Assembly (NCBI RefSeq): GCF_002214545.1
Contig: NZ_CP015105.1
Span: 1,612,001 to 1,676,000 of the forward strand
DNA length: 64,000 bases
Reading direction: 5' to 3'
Source of the DNA: Thermococcus thioreducens
GTDB taxonomy: Archaea > Methanobacteriota_B > Thermococci > Thermococcales > Thermococcaceae
Of this stretch, positions 26,538-35,414 are shown piece by piece. The notes beneath the pieces are model-generated. The model did no database searches. It had not been told where the DNA came from and was given only the letters and a program-made list of their open reading frames with translations. The position numbers were made by a program, and so were the translations under genes. Position 1 is the stretch's first letter. The number at the start of each line of letters is the position of its first letter.

Positions 26538-26978
26538 GTGAGGGCTTTGCTCTACGAGGAGAGGTTTTCAGTAAGATGGATTTTCCTGTTGCTCATCCCT
26601 GCCTTTGTGGCGCTTGGCGTTGGCCTCTACTTCGCGTATCAAGAAGGCCAAGGCCTCTGGGGAGTGGGGACAGGCCTAATAATTACCCTACTTTTGGCCT
26701 TTGAGGTCTCGAACTTCAGGTTGACCATAGACGAAAGGGCGGTAAAAATCCGGGGAGGCCTTGGCTTAATCAGGATAACGGTTCCGATAGATGAAATCAA
26801 GAGCTTTTACGTAGCGCACGACTGGAAGGCCTGCAGTGGTTTCGTTCACTTCAACTTGCCCGCCAAGGGTTGCGTCCTCATAAGAAAGAGGAACGGAAAA
26901 ACTGTATCCTTCTCAACCAACAACCCGGAGGAGGTCGCGAGGGTTTTAGTCACCCTCGGCGTTCCACGAGCACCTTAG
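26538..26978 (+). CDS. Membrane protein with bacterial PH-like domain
   Basis: Two membrane helices (residues 12-33 and 40-58) precede a beta-rich domain: FRLTIDERAVKIRGGLGLIRITVPIDEIKSFYVA and CVLIRKRNGKTVSFSTNNPEEVARVL, as in the bPH family. The function is unknown. The start is a GTG behind CTCTGCGGTG, so the start is less certain. The 3' end overlaps the NfeD gene on the other strand by 29 bases. Confidence 0.65.
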   Translation: MRALLYEERFSVRWIFLLLIPAFVALGVGLYFAYQEGQGLWGVGTGLIITLLLAFEVSNFRLTIDERAVKIRGGLGLIRITVPIDEIKSFYVAHDWKACSGFVHFNLPAKGCVLIRKRNGKTVSFSTNNPEEVARVLVTLGVPRAP

Positions 26979-27345
26979 TGCCCCGAACTGATACCACCCT
27001 GACCCCCTCGCCGGCCTTTGCGGTTCCGTTTAAGCATCTCGCCTTCCAGAGCTCCCCGTCAATTTTGACGACTCCCTCAGGTGAAAGGTCTTCAACAACG
27101 AGGGCAGTCCTCCCCATCAGACTCTCGGGGCCGGTTTCGGGCCTTTTGTCCGCTCCACCGCCGAGAACGAAGGGGGCTATTAGAAAGTCCTTGGCCAGAA
27201 GAAGTAGCATCAGGGGCAATCCCGCCCAGAGGGGGATCTCTATCCCCACCCCTGGGAGTATCAGAAAGATAAAAATGCCGACTATTACCTCGTCGGCCAT
27301 CAGCGCGAGGAGCTTGAGAAGATTCCCAGCTTTTATACGCTTCAT
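26950..27345 (-). CDS. NfeD-like membrane protein
   Basis: Residues 10-55 contain two membrane helices (VIVGIFIFLILPGVGIEIPLWAGL, MLLLLAKDFLIAPFVL). Residues 70-131 form the NfeD OB domain: MGRTALVVEDLSPEGVVKIDGELWKARC and GEGVRVVSVRGTKVLVERR. The family works with stomatin or membrane proteases in membrane quality control. ATG 27345 has GAGGT seven bases upstream, inside the end of the metallopeptidase gene, so the two are coupled. Confidence 0.85.
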   Translation of the reverse strand: MKRIKAGNLLKLLALMADEVIVGIFIFLILPGVGIEIPLWAGLPLMLLLLAKDFLIAPFVLGGGADKRPETGPESLMGRTALVVEDLSPEGVVKIDGELWKARCLNGTAKAGEGVRVVSVRGTKVLVERRG

Positions 27346-27347
27346 TT

Positions 27348-27995
27348 TTAAACCTCGCCCCTGGCCAGCCACTTCCAGTACGGGTTCAGCTCGACTATCG
27401 TCCACCACTTCTTGAGCTCCTTCCTCGCGGTTTTGTAGTCGGGGTAGAACCTTTCGACGAGCTGCCAGAAGGCCTTCGAGTGGTTCATGTGCTTCAGATG
27501 GGCAAGCTCATGGACTACAACGTACTCCCTAAGCTCCCTAGGAAGGGCTATAAGACGGACGTTGAAGTTCAGGTTCCCCCTGGGGGAACAGCTCCCCCAC
27601 CGGCTCTTTTGATGGCGAATATAGACCTTTCCATATTTAACTCCCATCCTGTGGGCGTAGGAATCCACAAGGGGCAGGAGTTCCCTTCGGAGGATTTTCT
27701 TCAGGCAGTCAAGGACATCGCTGGGATTGGGTGAGAGGACGACGGTCTTGAACCGCTCGTGAACCTTGGGCTTTCTCCCGTGGATGACCCCGTAGAACTC
27801 GCCGTTGATGGGAAAGCCCGACTCAGCTATCTCGCGAAGGCCCTCTATCTCGGCCAGCTTGCCCTCAAGCCAGCCGCGGTGCCTCTCGATCAGGGCATCG
27901 ACGTCGAAGCCATCCGGAGCCGTGACCACGACCGTCCCGTCCGGCCTCACCTCAAGCCTCGCGTACTTAACCGGCCGACGGCGAACCCTCAGCAT
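27348..27995 (-). CDS. YgjP/WLM-type zinc metallopeptidase (DUF45)
   Basis: The zinc motif VVHELAHLKHMNHS lies in the C-terminal third, with KSRWGSCSPRGNLNFNVRLIALP directly before it; both are diagnostic for the DUF45/YgjP family. The N-terminal 100 residues are beta-rich. It may be a cytoplasmic minigluzincin-like protease. The 215 residues are normal length. AGGTGAG precedes the ATG. Confidence 0.88.
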   Translation of the reverse strand: MLRVRRRPVKYARLEVRPDGTVVVTAPDGFDVDALIERHRGWLEGKLAEIEGLREIAESGFPINGEFYGVIHGRKPKVHERFKTVVLSPNPSDVLDCLKKILRRELLPLVDSYAHRMGVKYGKVYIRHQKSRWGSCSPRGNLNFNVRLIALPRELREYVVVHELAHLKHMNHSKAFWQLVERFYPDYKTARKELKKWWTIVELNPYWKWLARGEV

Positions 27996-28034
27996 TGCCG
28001 CTCACCTTTTAAGAAGAATGGATAAAAAGTCCTT

Positions 28035-28835
28035 ATGAAGGTTCGGGTCATAGAGAGGCGCGCCAAGAGCATCTACACCAGATCCAAAATTCCTGGCGTA
28101 GAGTGGGCGGTCAACCAGTACGTCGGCTGTGCCTTCGCCTGTGAGTACTGCTACGCCAAGTTTCTAACGAGGTGGAAGGACTACGGGAGATGGGGGAGCT
28201 GGGTCGAGGTCAAGACCAACGCGCCCGACCTAGCTAGAAAGCACGTTTCCGGGAGCATCGTCATGTCAACGGTGAGCGACCCGTATCAGCCGATAGAGGC
28301 CGAGTTAAAGCTCACCCGGAAGGTTCTGAGGTACATGGACAAGAGGAACGAACTCTCGGTGCTCACCAAGTCCCCCCTGGCAACCCGGGACATCGACCTT
28401 TTCAAGGAGTTCCGAACGATAGAGGTCGGCCTCACGATAAACGGCTTTAGGGGTAGAGAAAAGAGGCTCTTCGAACCTCTAACGCCGGTTCACGAGGCGA
28501 GGGTTAATGCCCTTAAGGAACTCCGCGAGGCGGGCCTGAAGACGTACGTCTTCGTCAGCCCCATAATTCCAGAGATAACTGACGTCTCCGCCATAGTAGA
28601 GGACACGAGGGGCTTTGCGGACTACTACTTCTTCGAGGTGCTCAACCTCCGCGCCTCCGGAAGGGAATTCCAGGAGCTCCTCCGCGATGAGTACCCGGAA
28701 AGCTACGAGGTTCTGACCGATGGCAGTGCCTTTGAAGAGTTTCTGTGGGAGCTGAAGAAGGAGATAAGAGGCCTACACGTGAAGGCGGGGGGAATAGAGA
28801 CCCACAGGGGAGGCTGGGAGTTCATAGAGCCCTGA
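28035..28835 (+). CDS. Radical SAM protein, SPL-like
   Basis: The iron-sulfur cluster motif is C32-x3-C36-x2-C39 (GCAFACEYCYAKF). Downstream motifs SIVMSTVSDPYQPIE, LSVLTKSPLATRDI and VFVSPIIPEITD are those of COG1533 proteins, relatives of spore photoproduct lyase. The substrate in archaea is unknown. It starts 39 bases after the divergent metallopeptidase gene. Confidence 0.85.
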   Translation: MKVRVIERRAKSIYTRSKIPGVEWAVNQYVGCAFACEYCYAKFLTRWKDYGRWGSWVEVKTNAPDLARKHVSGSIVMSTVSDPYQPIEAELKLTRKVLRYMDKRNELSVLTKSPLATRDIDLFKEFRTIEVGLTINGFRGREKRLFEPLTPVHEARVNALKELREAGLKTYVFVSPIIPEITDVSAIVEDTRGFADYYFFEVLNLRASGREFQELLRDEYPESYEVLTDGSAFEEFLWELKKEIRGLHVKAGGIETHRGGWEFIEP

Positions 28836-28836
28836 C

Positions 28837-29469
28837 TTACCACGTCGGAGAGAGCAGAGCCCCTCCGTAGGCCAGCCAGACAAGGAACGCGGTTGAGAAT
28901 GGAACGGTGAACTCATCGTAGGCGGATTGGAGAGGGAGGCTTTCAAGGAGGGTTGCGACCATCGCAACCCCCATTATGATAGCGGGAGATGGGTCAAGCT
29001 CAAGAACCCTGTGACTGGCCCAGAGTGCCAGGATTGAAACCGCCAGCATCACGGTGCTCCCGATGAGGGTTTTTCTCCGGTTCCAGGGAATTCTCGGCCC
29101 TCCGAGGAGCTGGCCGGCTATGGCGTTGCAGCAGTCGCCGAAGGTCGAAACCCACAGGGCCGAGAGGGCGGCTATTTTAGGAAAGACCGTGCAGATTATG
29201 GCCATTGTGACCCACAGCAGAAAGCTCCCTAGAAAGTTGTCCCTCTCGTCCTCTCTCGCCATCGTCCTGTAGCTCAGGTCTGCTATGGGCACGGTAAAGC
29301 TCCAGCCGCGGAGGAGCTTGAGGTGCTGGAGCGTGTAGAGAAAGGCGAAGAACCAGACGACCACCAAGGTAACCCACTTCGGGGTGAAGACGATTATAGG
29401 GGCACCGAGGATCCCGGGGAGGACGTGCCAGCCCTTTCTCACGAGCTCCCTTCGTGGAATGCGGTTCAT
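28837..29469 (-). CDS. Polyprenol/diacylglycerol kinase family membrane protein (SEC59/DGK1-type)
   Basis: Six to seven membrane helices carry the motifs RRELVRKGWHVLPG, VSTFGDCCNAIAGQLLG and NRRKTLIGS, which mark the CTP-dependent dolichol kinase, phytol kinase and DGK1 family. In archaea it may phosphorylate dolichol, geranylgeraniol or archaeol. ATG 29469 is preferred because GGGTGA lies before it; it starts inside a longer frame beginning at 29481. Confidence 0.82.
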   Translation of the reverse strand: MNRIPRRELVRKGWHVLPGILGAPIIVFTPKWVTLVVVWFFAFLYTLQHLKLLRGWSFTVPIADLSYRTMAREDERDNFLGSFLLWVTMAIICTVFPKIAALSALWVSTFGDCCNAIAGQLLGGPRIPWNRRKTLIGSTVMLAVSILALWASHRVLELDPSPAIIMGVAMVATLLESLPLQSAYDEFTVPFSTAFLVWLAYGGALLSPTW

Positions 29470-29520
29470 GATTTCACCCATACTGATTCCACGAGGTCAT
29501 TTATCACTTTTTCTCCGACA

Positions 29521-29531
29521 ACTATAAAAAG
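29521..29531 (+). promoter_or_regulatory. TATA box upstream of 29552
   Basis: CTATAAAAAGAC lies about 27 bases before the ATG at 29552, so the mRNA is probably leaderless or has a leader of a few bases. Confidence 0.55.
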
Positions 29532-29551
29532 ACATAATCCCAGGGACACTC

Positions 29552-30259
29552 ATGCAAGTAAGGTTTGAGAGGCTCATTCCCTTCGAGGATGACGATGTCA
29601 AAACGGTAGAGAGAGTTGTGCTCGGACTGAGATTTATACACTACGTCCAAGGCGCGAACGAGGAAATCTGGAACTACGCTCCGAGATACATCAAAGAACG
29701 TTACGAAACCTACTTTTATCTGATCGACTTCCCAGAAAAGAGCTTCCTGATAGCCTCAACGGTGCCCCTTAAAATATCCGTCCCCTGCCGGAAAGTTCTA
29801 ATGCTCGAGGGGAGCAGGAATTCCATCGCCAAGAGGCTAAAACTCCACTTCCTCGACCCCCTGAACCGGAGGGTGAACCTGCAGAGAACAGCCGGGCTGA
29901 ATATCACATCGCTTCTGGCTCTCGCTGCCCTTGGAGGAGTTCTCCTGTGGTTAAATCCATACCTCTTTGCCCTAACCCTTTTGATATTAGTCCTCGGACT
30001 AACGCCTGGAAATGCCAAAATCGCCGTCAGACACGGGAAGGAAATCGCAATCTTCAAAAGAAACGAGAGGACTTATAAAGCGGCCTCTTTGCTCGCCGGA
30101 ATGATCTACCTTGTTCCCCTCATAAAGACCATCCAAGATATGTACAGGGACACCAGGGACATTAGGGTTTTGGTGGCAATCCTCCTAGTGAGCACTCCAA
30201 TGATAATCCTCGCACTCATGATTTTGTATTTCCAGAGGGAGTGGCAGGACTTGGTATGA
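29552..30259 (+). CDS. Hypothetical membrane protein
   Basis: I do not recognise a family. Residues 1-105 are soluble (RFERLIPFEDDDVKTVERVV...), then four hydrophobic segments follow near 115-130, 133-150, 180-195 and 205-228. The last 44 bases overlap the 3' end of the convergent glycerate kinase gene. Confidence 0.65.
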   Translation: MQVRFERLIPFEDDDVKTVERVVLGLRFIHYVQGANEEIWNYAPRYIKERYETYFYLIDFPEKSFLIASTVPLKISVPCRKVLMLEGSRNSIAKRLKLHFLDPLNRRVNLQRTAGLNITSLLALAALGGVLLWLNPYLFALTLLILVLGLTPGNAKIAVRHGKEIAIFKRNERTYKAASLLAGMIYLVPLIKTIQDMYRDTRDIRVLVAILLVSTPMIILALMILYFQREWQDLV

Positions 30260-31559
30260 CCGCTATAACCAGAGAGTTCACGTTCGTTCCGGTCGGTCCT
30301 GTTTTGAGGAGCGCGCCGGCCTTTTCCAGCGCATTATATGCGTCGTGCCCCCTGAGGACTTCCTCGACGTCGATTCCCGCTTCCCTTAGAAGCCCAAGCG
30401 TTTTCCCGTCCACTATCCCGCCGGCGGCGTCGGTCGGCCCGTCCGTCCCGTCGGTGTCAACCGCCAGGACGACGGCGTTCAGCCCCTCTATCTTCCGGGC
30501 AATGCTCAGGGCAAACTCCTGGTTCGGTCCGCCGAGGCCGGCCTTCTCCCCGATGGTCACTGTCCACTCTCCGCCGGCTATCAGGACGGCGGGCTTTGGA
30601 ACCGGGCGGTCGTATCTGGCTACCTCCTGGACTATAGAGCCTATCGCTAAAGCTACCTCCCTGGCCTCCCCTTCGAGGGTCGTTGTGAGTATCGCCGCGT
30701 TGTAGCCGAGTTCCTCCGCCTTCTCCAGGGCAGATTCACAGGCGAGGGTGTTGCCTCCAACTATGAAGTTGTGGACGTTGGGCAGATCTTCCTTGAGGGT
30801 TTCCTCGGCTTTTCCCTCAAGTCCCAGCTCGATGTGCCTCTTAACACTCTCTGGAAGCTTCTCCCAGACGCCGTAGAGCTTCAGTATCCTGAAGGCGTCC
30901 TGGAATGTGGTGGGGTCCTTTACGGTCGGACCAGAGGCTATCGCCTCAAGCGGGTCGCCAACGACGTCCGAGAGGATGAGACTTATCACGGTACCTTTTA
31001 CACGTTTTGCCAGCTTACCGCCTTTAACCGCAGAGATGTGCTTCCTCACTGTGTTTATCTCGTATATCTTTGCCCCGCTCTCCAGAAGGAGCTCGTTCGT
31101 TCTAATTTTGTCCTCCAGGGTTATCCCCCTCTCCGGGAGGAGGAAGAGCGCACTTCCGCCACCGGAGATAAGGACGAGGAGGACGTCATCCTCCCCAACC
31201 TTCTCGGCCAGTTCGAGGCCGAGCCTTCCACCCAGGAGGGAGTTCCCGTCCGGAACGGGATGTCCGGCCTCAATGACCCTCAGCCTTCCCAGCTTGGGGC
31301 AGTTTCCGGCGTAGCCGTGCTTGGTGACTATTACTCCTTCCTCAATCCTCTCTCCGAGGAGGTCAACCACCGCTCGCGCCATTGAACAGGCGGCCTTGCC
31401 GAAGGCCAGAAGATAGATTTTTCCCCGTACTGGAAGTTCCTTTCCAAAAACCATCAGGCGGTTTCCATCGACGCTGATGCTCCTACGCACTGCCCTGTAG
31501 GGGTCGGCACTCTTGATAGCCGCGTTCATAATCTCCAACGCGGCGGTTTCGGCGTCCAT
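30216..31559 (-). CDS. Glycerate 2-kinase (MOFRL family)
   Basis: The enzyme phosphorylates D-glycerate with ATP to 2-phosphoglycerate, feeding glycolysis. Motifs: LLAFGKAACSMARAV, VTKHGYAG, EAGHPVPDGNS, LVLISGGGSALF, INTVRKHISAVKGGKLA, and in the C-terminal MOFRL domain LIAGGEWTVTI, LGGPNQEFALSIA and AVDTDGTDGPTDAAGGIVDG. ATG 31559 has GGAGG eight bases before it. It is the last gene of the ABC transporter-TrmB operon, so glycerate is probably released from the imported compound. Confidence 0.9.
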   Translation of the reverse strand: MDAETAALEIMNAAIKSADPYRAVRRSISVDGNRLMVFGKELPVRGKIYLLAFGKAACSMARAVVDLLGERIEEGVIVTKHGYAGNCPKLGRLRVIEAGHPVPDGNSLLGGRLGLELAEKVGEDDVLLVLISGGGSALFLLPERGITLEDKIRTNELLLESGAKIYEINTVRKHISAVKGGKLAKRVKGTVISLILSDVVGDPLEAIASGPTVKDPTTFQDAFRILKLYGVWEKLPESVKRHIELGLEGKAEETLKEDLPNVHNFIVGGNTLACESALEKAEELGYNAAILTTTLEGEAREVALAIGSIVQEVARYDRPVPKPAVLIAGGEWTVTIGEKAGLGGPNQEFALSIARKIEGLNAVVLAVDTDGTDGPTDAAGGIVDGKTLGLLREAGIDVEEVLRGHDAYNALEKAGALLKTGPTGTNVNSLVIAVIPSPATPSGNTKS

Positions 31560-31584
31560 CTCACTTGCCTCCAGCAGGAAGAAC

Positions 31585-32598
31585 TTACTCAAAGAGTATT
31601 ATCCTCTCGGCCTCTATGTCCTCCAGGGAAGCGTTCCAGCCGCCCACCACGTGCCTCTCACCGTCTTCAGTCTCCACAGTTATGTTCGAGATAACTTTGC
31701 CCTCGTCCTCGTAGAACTCAACAATCCTCCCCACGAGATGAACCGGCTCTCCCGAACGGACGAAGCGGCCGAAAACCTCCACCTTGGCGTTCTGAATGCT
31801 GAACCGCCGCAGATCCGAAACAAGCTCCCTTATGTGTATGTACTCCCTCGGAAGCCGGAGCGCCCGCTCTTCCCTGTAAACGACCCTCCCTGTCGGCCAG
31901 AGGGCATGGTAAAAGTAGCGGTCGAGCATGAATAGGAGGTTGTTGTCGTGTATGACCAGCCCGTAGCCGTGGAGGGAACTGCCGGCAGTTAACGCCTCGT
32001 AGGGCAGGTATATGCCCATGTCCCTGTCCTGAATTATGATTATGGGGTCTGGAACTTCACGCATGCGGATCTCTGTAGCGATGGGAGGCACTTCCCCCTC
32101 ACCGTAGACGAAGAGGTTTATCCTGACGGAGTCTCTCTTCACGCCGAGGTCGTCCTTAAGCCTGTCGAGGAGTTCCCTGGGTACCGCGATGCTGAGATGG
32201 AACCGGCTGTTCCGTATCGCCCGCCTGATGTACTCCTCCAGGGTTATTCTGCTCTTAACGACCGTAACGCTTCCGATCTCTCCCCGGGGAGTGTAGAGCT
32301 TCTCCAGGGCGGCCTTGAGGGTCTCTATCTTTTCGTCGTAGCGCCTCTTTATGGCGTCCATGACGCTGTCCGGGCTGAGGGGAATGACCTGCTTCGGCCG
32401 TCCCTGGCTCGTCGTCACGAAGCCCTTGGCCATGAGGGTTCTTATAACGTCGTATATCCTGGGCTGGGGCACCTTTGAGAGCGTCGCGAGCTCTCCAGCG
32501 GTCAACGGGCCGTTCCTGATGAGGGTAAGGTACGCCCTAACCTCGTACTCGTTCAGGCCGAGCTCCTTGAGCAGGGACTTTATCTCCTTCTCCTCCAT
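31585..32598 (-). CDS. TrmB family sugar-sensing transcription regulator
   Basis: Residues 1-75 form the TrmB winged helix (LGLNEYEVRAYLTLIRNGPLTAGELATLSKVPQPRIYDVIRTL, here cut to its marks NEYEVRAYL and PQPRIYDVI). A coiled coil (80-115) and the sugar-binding domain follow, with GIYLPYEAL and the late beta domain VHLVGRIVEFYEDEGKVISNITVETEDG. TrmB proteins bind sugars and repress or activate transporter operons. It lies inside the operon it presumably controls, between the ATPase and glycerate kinase genes, and is the likely reader of the AACCA-N7-TGGTT sites. Confidence 0.9.
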   Translation of the reverse strand: MEEKEIKSLLKELGLNEYEVRAYLTLIRNGPLTAGELATLSKVPQPRIYDVIRTLMAKGFVTTSQGRPKQVIPLSPDSVMDAIKRRYDEKIETLKAALEKLYTPRGEIGSVTVVKSRITLEEYIRRAIRNSRFHLSIAVPRELLDRLKDDLGVKRDSVRINLFVYGEGEVPPIATEIRMREVPDPIIIIQDRDMGIYLPYEALTAGSSLHGYGLVIHDNNLLFMLDRYFYHALWPTGRVVYREERALRLPREYIHIRELVSDLRRFSIQNAKVEVFGRFVRSGEPVHLVGRIVEFYEDEGKVISNITVETEDGERHVVGGWNASLEDIEAERIILFE

Positions 32599-32607
32599 AG
32601 GCAGGCC

Positions 32608-33711
32608 TCAGATTATCGCTTTTTCGGTGGTCTTGTCAAAGATATGGAGGTTATCAAGGTCGACCTCTATTTTAATCTTTTCTCCGATGGGTAAGGGTAT
32701 GTGTCCGGGCAGCTTTATCTTGATGATGCTCCCACCGACCTTGGCATGCACTATAGTGTCCGTTCCAAGGGCCTCGATGAAATCGACGACCCCATCTATC
32801 TCAACGCTTCTGGTCACATGTTCCAGCGTGGATACTCCCTTCACAGTCATGTGCTCCGGCCTTATGCCGACCAGAACATCCTTCCCGAGGTAGTCGAGGA
32901 GAATATCCCTGAAGTCCTCGGGTAGGGGTATCCTGAAGCCGTCACCCTCAAGGGCTATCCCCTCATTCTCAACGAGGCTGGCATCCAGAATGTTCATCTC
33001 GGGGGCACCTATGAAAGTCGCCACGAAAAGGGAGTTCGGCTTGAGGTAAACCTCCGTCGGAGGGCCCACCTGGAGGAGTCTCCCCTGGTTCATGACCGCT
33101 ATCCTGTCGCCCATGGTCATTGCCTCGACCTGGTCGTGGGTGACGTATATCGTCGTGACCTTGAGCTTAGTCTGGAGCTTCTTTATCTCGGCACGCATCG
33201 CGACCCTCAGCTTGGCGTCGAGATTGCTGAGAGGCTCGTCCATCAGCAGAACGTCCGGTTCGACCACTATCGCCCTTGCAACGGCCACACGCTGCCTCTG
33301 GCCGCCGCTCAGCTGTCCTGGATAGCGGTCAAGGAGCTCCTCTATCTGGAGCAGTTCAGCCGCCCATTTGACGCGCCGTCTTATCTCGTCCTCGGGGTAC
33401 TTCTTTACCTTGAGCGGGAAGGCTATGTTATCGAAGACCTTCATGTGGGGCCACACTGCATAGCTCTGGAAGACCATCGAAATGTTCCTGTCCTTGGGGG
33501 GTAGGTAGGTAACATCCCTGTCCCCGAAGTATATCCTCCCCTCGGTGGGTGTCTCAAGGCCGGAAATCATCCTCAGCGTCGTCGTCTTCCCGCAGCCGCT
33601 TGGCCCGAGGAGCACAAGGAATTCACCGTTATCTATTTTCAGGCTTAATTCTTTAACCGCTTCAAAGCTCCCAAACCTTTTGGTTATCCTATCGAGCTTA
33701 ACCTCGACCAT
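32608..33711 (-). CDS. Sugar ABC transporter ATPase, MalK/UgpC type
   Basis: Walker A GPSGCGKTT, Q loop, signature LSGGQRQRVAVARAIV and Walker B VLLMDEPLSNLD are all intact. Residues 240-367 carry the TOBE regulatory domain (LVGIRPEHMTV) typical of the MalK group. It energises the two permeases encoded upstream in the same operon. Confidence 0.93.
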   Translation of the reverse strand: MVEVKLDRITKRFGSFEAVKELSLKIDNGEFLVLLGPSGCGKTTTLRMISGLETPTEGRIYFGDRDVTYLPPKDRNISMVFQSYAVWPHMKVFDNIAFPLKVKKYPEDEIRRRVKWAAELLQIEELLDRYPGQLSGGQRQRVAVARAIVVEPDVLLMDEPLSNLDAKLRVAMRAEIKKLQTKLKVTTIYVTHDQVEAMTMGDRIAVMNQGRLLQVGPPTEVYLKPNSLFVATFIGAPEMNILDASLVENEGIALEGDGFRIPLPEDFRDILLDYLGKDVLVGIRPEHMTVKGVSTLEHVTRSVEIDGVVDFIEALGTDTIVHAKVGGSIIKIKLPGHIPLPIGEKIKIEVDLDNLHIFDKTTEKAII

Positions 33712-33720
33712 GTTAACACC

Positions 33721-34554
33721 TCACTTGAGCGTTATACCCCACATCGTGACCAGATATTTTCTTGTGAAGAACACGAACACCATCGCGGGAAGCGTCATTA
33801 TGAACGCCGCGGCAAACTTGTAGTAGTCCGGTGCCGCTCCACCCCCCGCCCCCGCCACTATGGAGAGTATGAGAGCCGGCAACGTCCTGTTGTTGAGGGT
33901 GAGTATTGACGCCATGAACACCTCGTTCCAGCTCATGACAAAGGTAAACATGGCTGCCGCCGCCAGTCCTGGAAGGGCTAGAGGCAGAGTAATCTTTCGG
34001 AAGGATCCAAACCTCGTGAGGCCAAATACCAGTGCGGCCTCCTCAAGCTCCTTTGAAACCCCCGCAAAGATGCTGGAGGTTATAAGTATCACAAAGGGCA
34101 ACGCCATCGCTGTGTGGGCGAGCGCAACCCCAAGGAGTGTGTCTATAAGGCGCAGGTTTATATAGAGGACGACAAGGGGAATTGCCATCACTATCACGGG
34201 GAACATCCTGATTCCGACTATGGATAGCTTTATGGTGTCCTTGCCCGGAAAGATGAACCTCGCCATGGCATACCCCGCGGGAATTCCCAGAAGAAAGCTG
34301 ATCCCTATGGTCATCAGAGCCACTATGATGCTGTTCTTGATGCCGTTCCATGCTCCGAGGGTGAACAGTATCGTCTCGATGTATTTAGTGGTAAAGTTCG
34401 TTGGAATTATTTTGGTTGGGTTGTAGTAGTCCTCAGCCGTGGTGAAACCGTACAAAAACGCAATGACCAGAGGGAGCAGTATCCAGAGGACTATAGTGAA
34501 GACCACAGCGTAAGTTGCTATCCTTTTCAGCAGGTATCTGGTCTCGTCGTTCAT
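33721..34554 (-). CDS. Sugar ABC transporter permease, MalG type
   Basis: Six membrane segments and the ATPase-contact loop EEAALVFGLTRFGSFRKITLPLALPGL identify a binding-protein-dependent permease of the carbohydrate type. The 277-residue length and FLYGFTTAEDYYNP periplasmic loop fit MalG-like subunits. Its start overlaps the stop of the MalF-type gene by four bases. Confidence 0.92.
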   Translation of the reverse strand: MNDETRYLLKRIATYAVVFTIVLWILLPLVIAFLYGFTTAEDYYNPTKIIPTNFTTKYIETILFTLGAWNGIKNSIIVALMTIGISFLLGIPAGYAMARFIFPGKDTIKLSIVGIRMFPVIVMAIPLVVLYINLRLIDTLLGVALAHTAMALPFVILITSSIFAGVSKELEEAALVFGLTRFGSFRKITLPLALPGLAAAAMFTFVMSWNEVFMASILTLNNRTLPALILSIVAGAGGGAAPDYYKFAAAFIMTLPAMVFVFFTRKYLVTMWGITLK

Positions 34555-35405
34555 CGCTCTCCCACCTCCAGATACTCAGCCTTAAGGAACTTTACGTAGA
34601 GACCAGCCAGTACAAGGGAGATTGCGGCGATTATCAGGGCGTATATGGAGGCCACGCCTGGATCTTTCAGATCAACCATCTGCCGGAATCCTTCGGCTGC
34701 CAAAACAGGTATGTCCCTTCCGGCCAGGATTAGGACTATACCGAAGATCTGCATCGCGAAGAGGGTTCTTATTATGAGGGCGCTCTGTATGCTCGGTTTC
34801 AGCATTGGGAGGACGATATGCCTGAGCCTTGTCCAGTAGCCCGCCCCAAACACCTCCGCCGCCTCGATGTACTCCTTGCTTATCATCTGGAGGCCCGCCA
34901 GAATTATGACGAAGACTATAGAGGTCGCCCTCCAGATCTCAGCAAGTACTATCACAAAGAACTCCCTGGCTCTGAACTGGTACCCAAAGAAATATATCGG
35001 GGCATCAGTTATGCCGAGGTTTATCAGGATCTTATTAACAAACCCGTAGGGCGAGAGCATGGAAAACCATATCAAACCTGCGGCGACATCGCTAATAGTG
35101 AGAGGTATTATAAGGGCGTAGATACCCAGGTCACGCCCTTTAAACGTCCTGTTCATAAACAGCGCCAGCAAAACGGCCAGCGCCAGCTGGATTGGGACTA
35201 TAACCGCCCCAAAGAGGAGCGTATTTTTAAGGGCATCCCAAAAGTAGTAATCGCTAATGGCCCGTCTAAATGTCTCAAGAGAGAGGGCACCATCCTTCGT
35301 GAAGGCCAGATAAAACGCCTGGATTAGAGGGTAGCCAATAAAACCCAGCAGATACAGGATTGCAGGCAAAAGTAAAAGATAAGGGAGAAAGTCTCTTCTC
35401 TCCAT
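34551..35405 (-). CDS. Sugar ABC transporter permease, MalF type
   Basis: Six membrane segments with the EAA loop IEAAEVFGAGYWTRLRHIVLPMLKP. The start MERRDFLPYLLLLPAILYLLGF is usual for UgpA/MalF-like subunits without the large MalF insertion. ATG 35405 is preferred because GAGGG lies six bases before it. It forms the channel together with the MalG-type subunit. Confidence 0.92.
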   Translation of the reverse strand: MERRDFLPYLLLLPAILYLLGFIGYPLIQAFYLAFTKDGALSLETFRRAISDYYFWDALKNTLLFGAVIVPIQLALAVLLALFMNRTFKGRDLGIYALIIPLTISDVAAGLIWFSMLSPYGFVNKILINLGITDAPIYFFGYQFRAREFFVIVLAEIWRATSIVFVIILAGLQMISKEYIEAAEVFGAGYWTRLRHIVLPMLKPSIQSALIIRTLFAMQIFGIVLILAGRDIPVLAAEGFRQMVDLKDPGVASIYALIIAAISLVLAGLYVKFLKAEYLEVGER

Positions 35406-35414
35406 CACCATCCC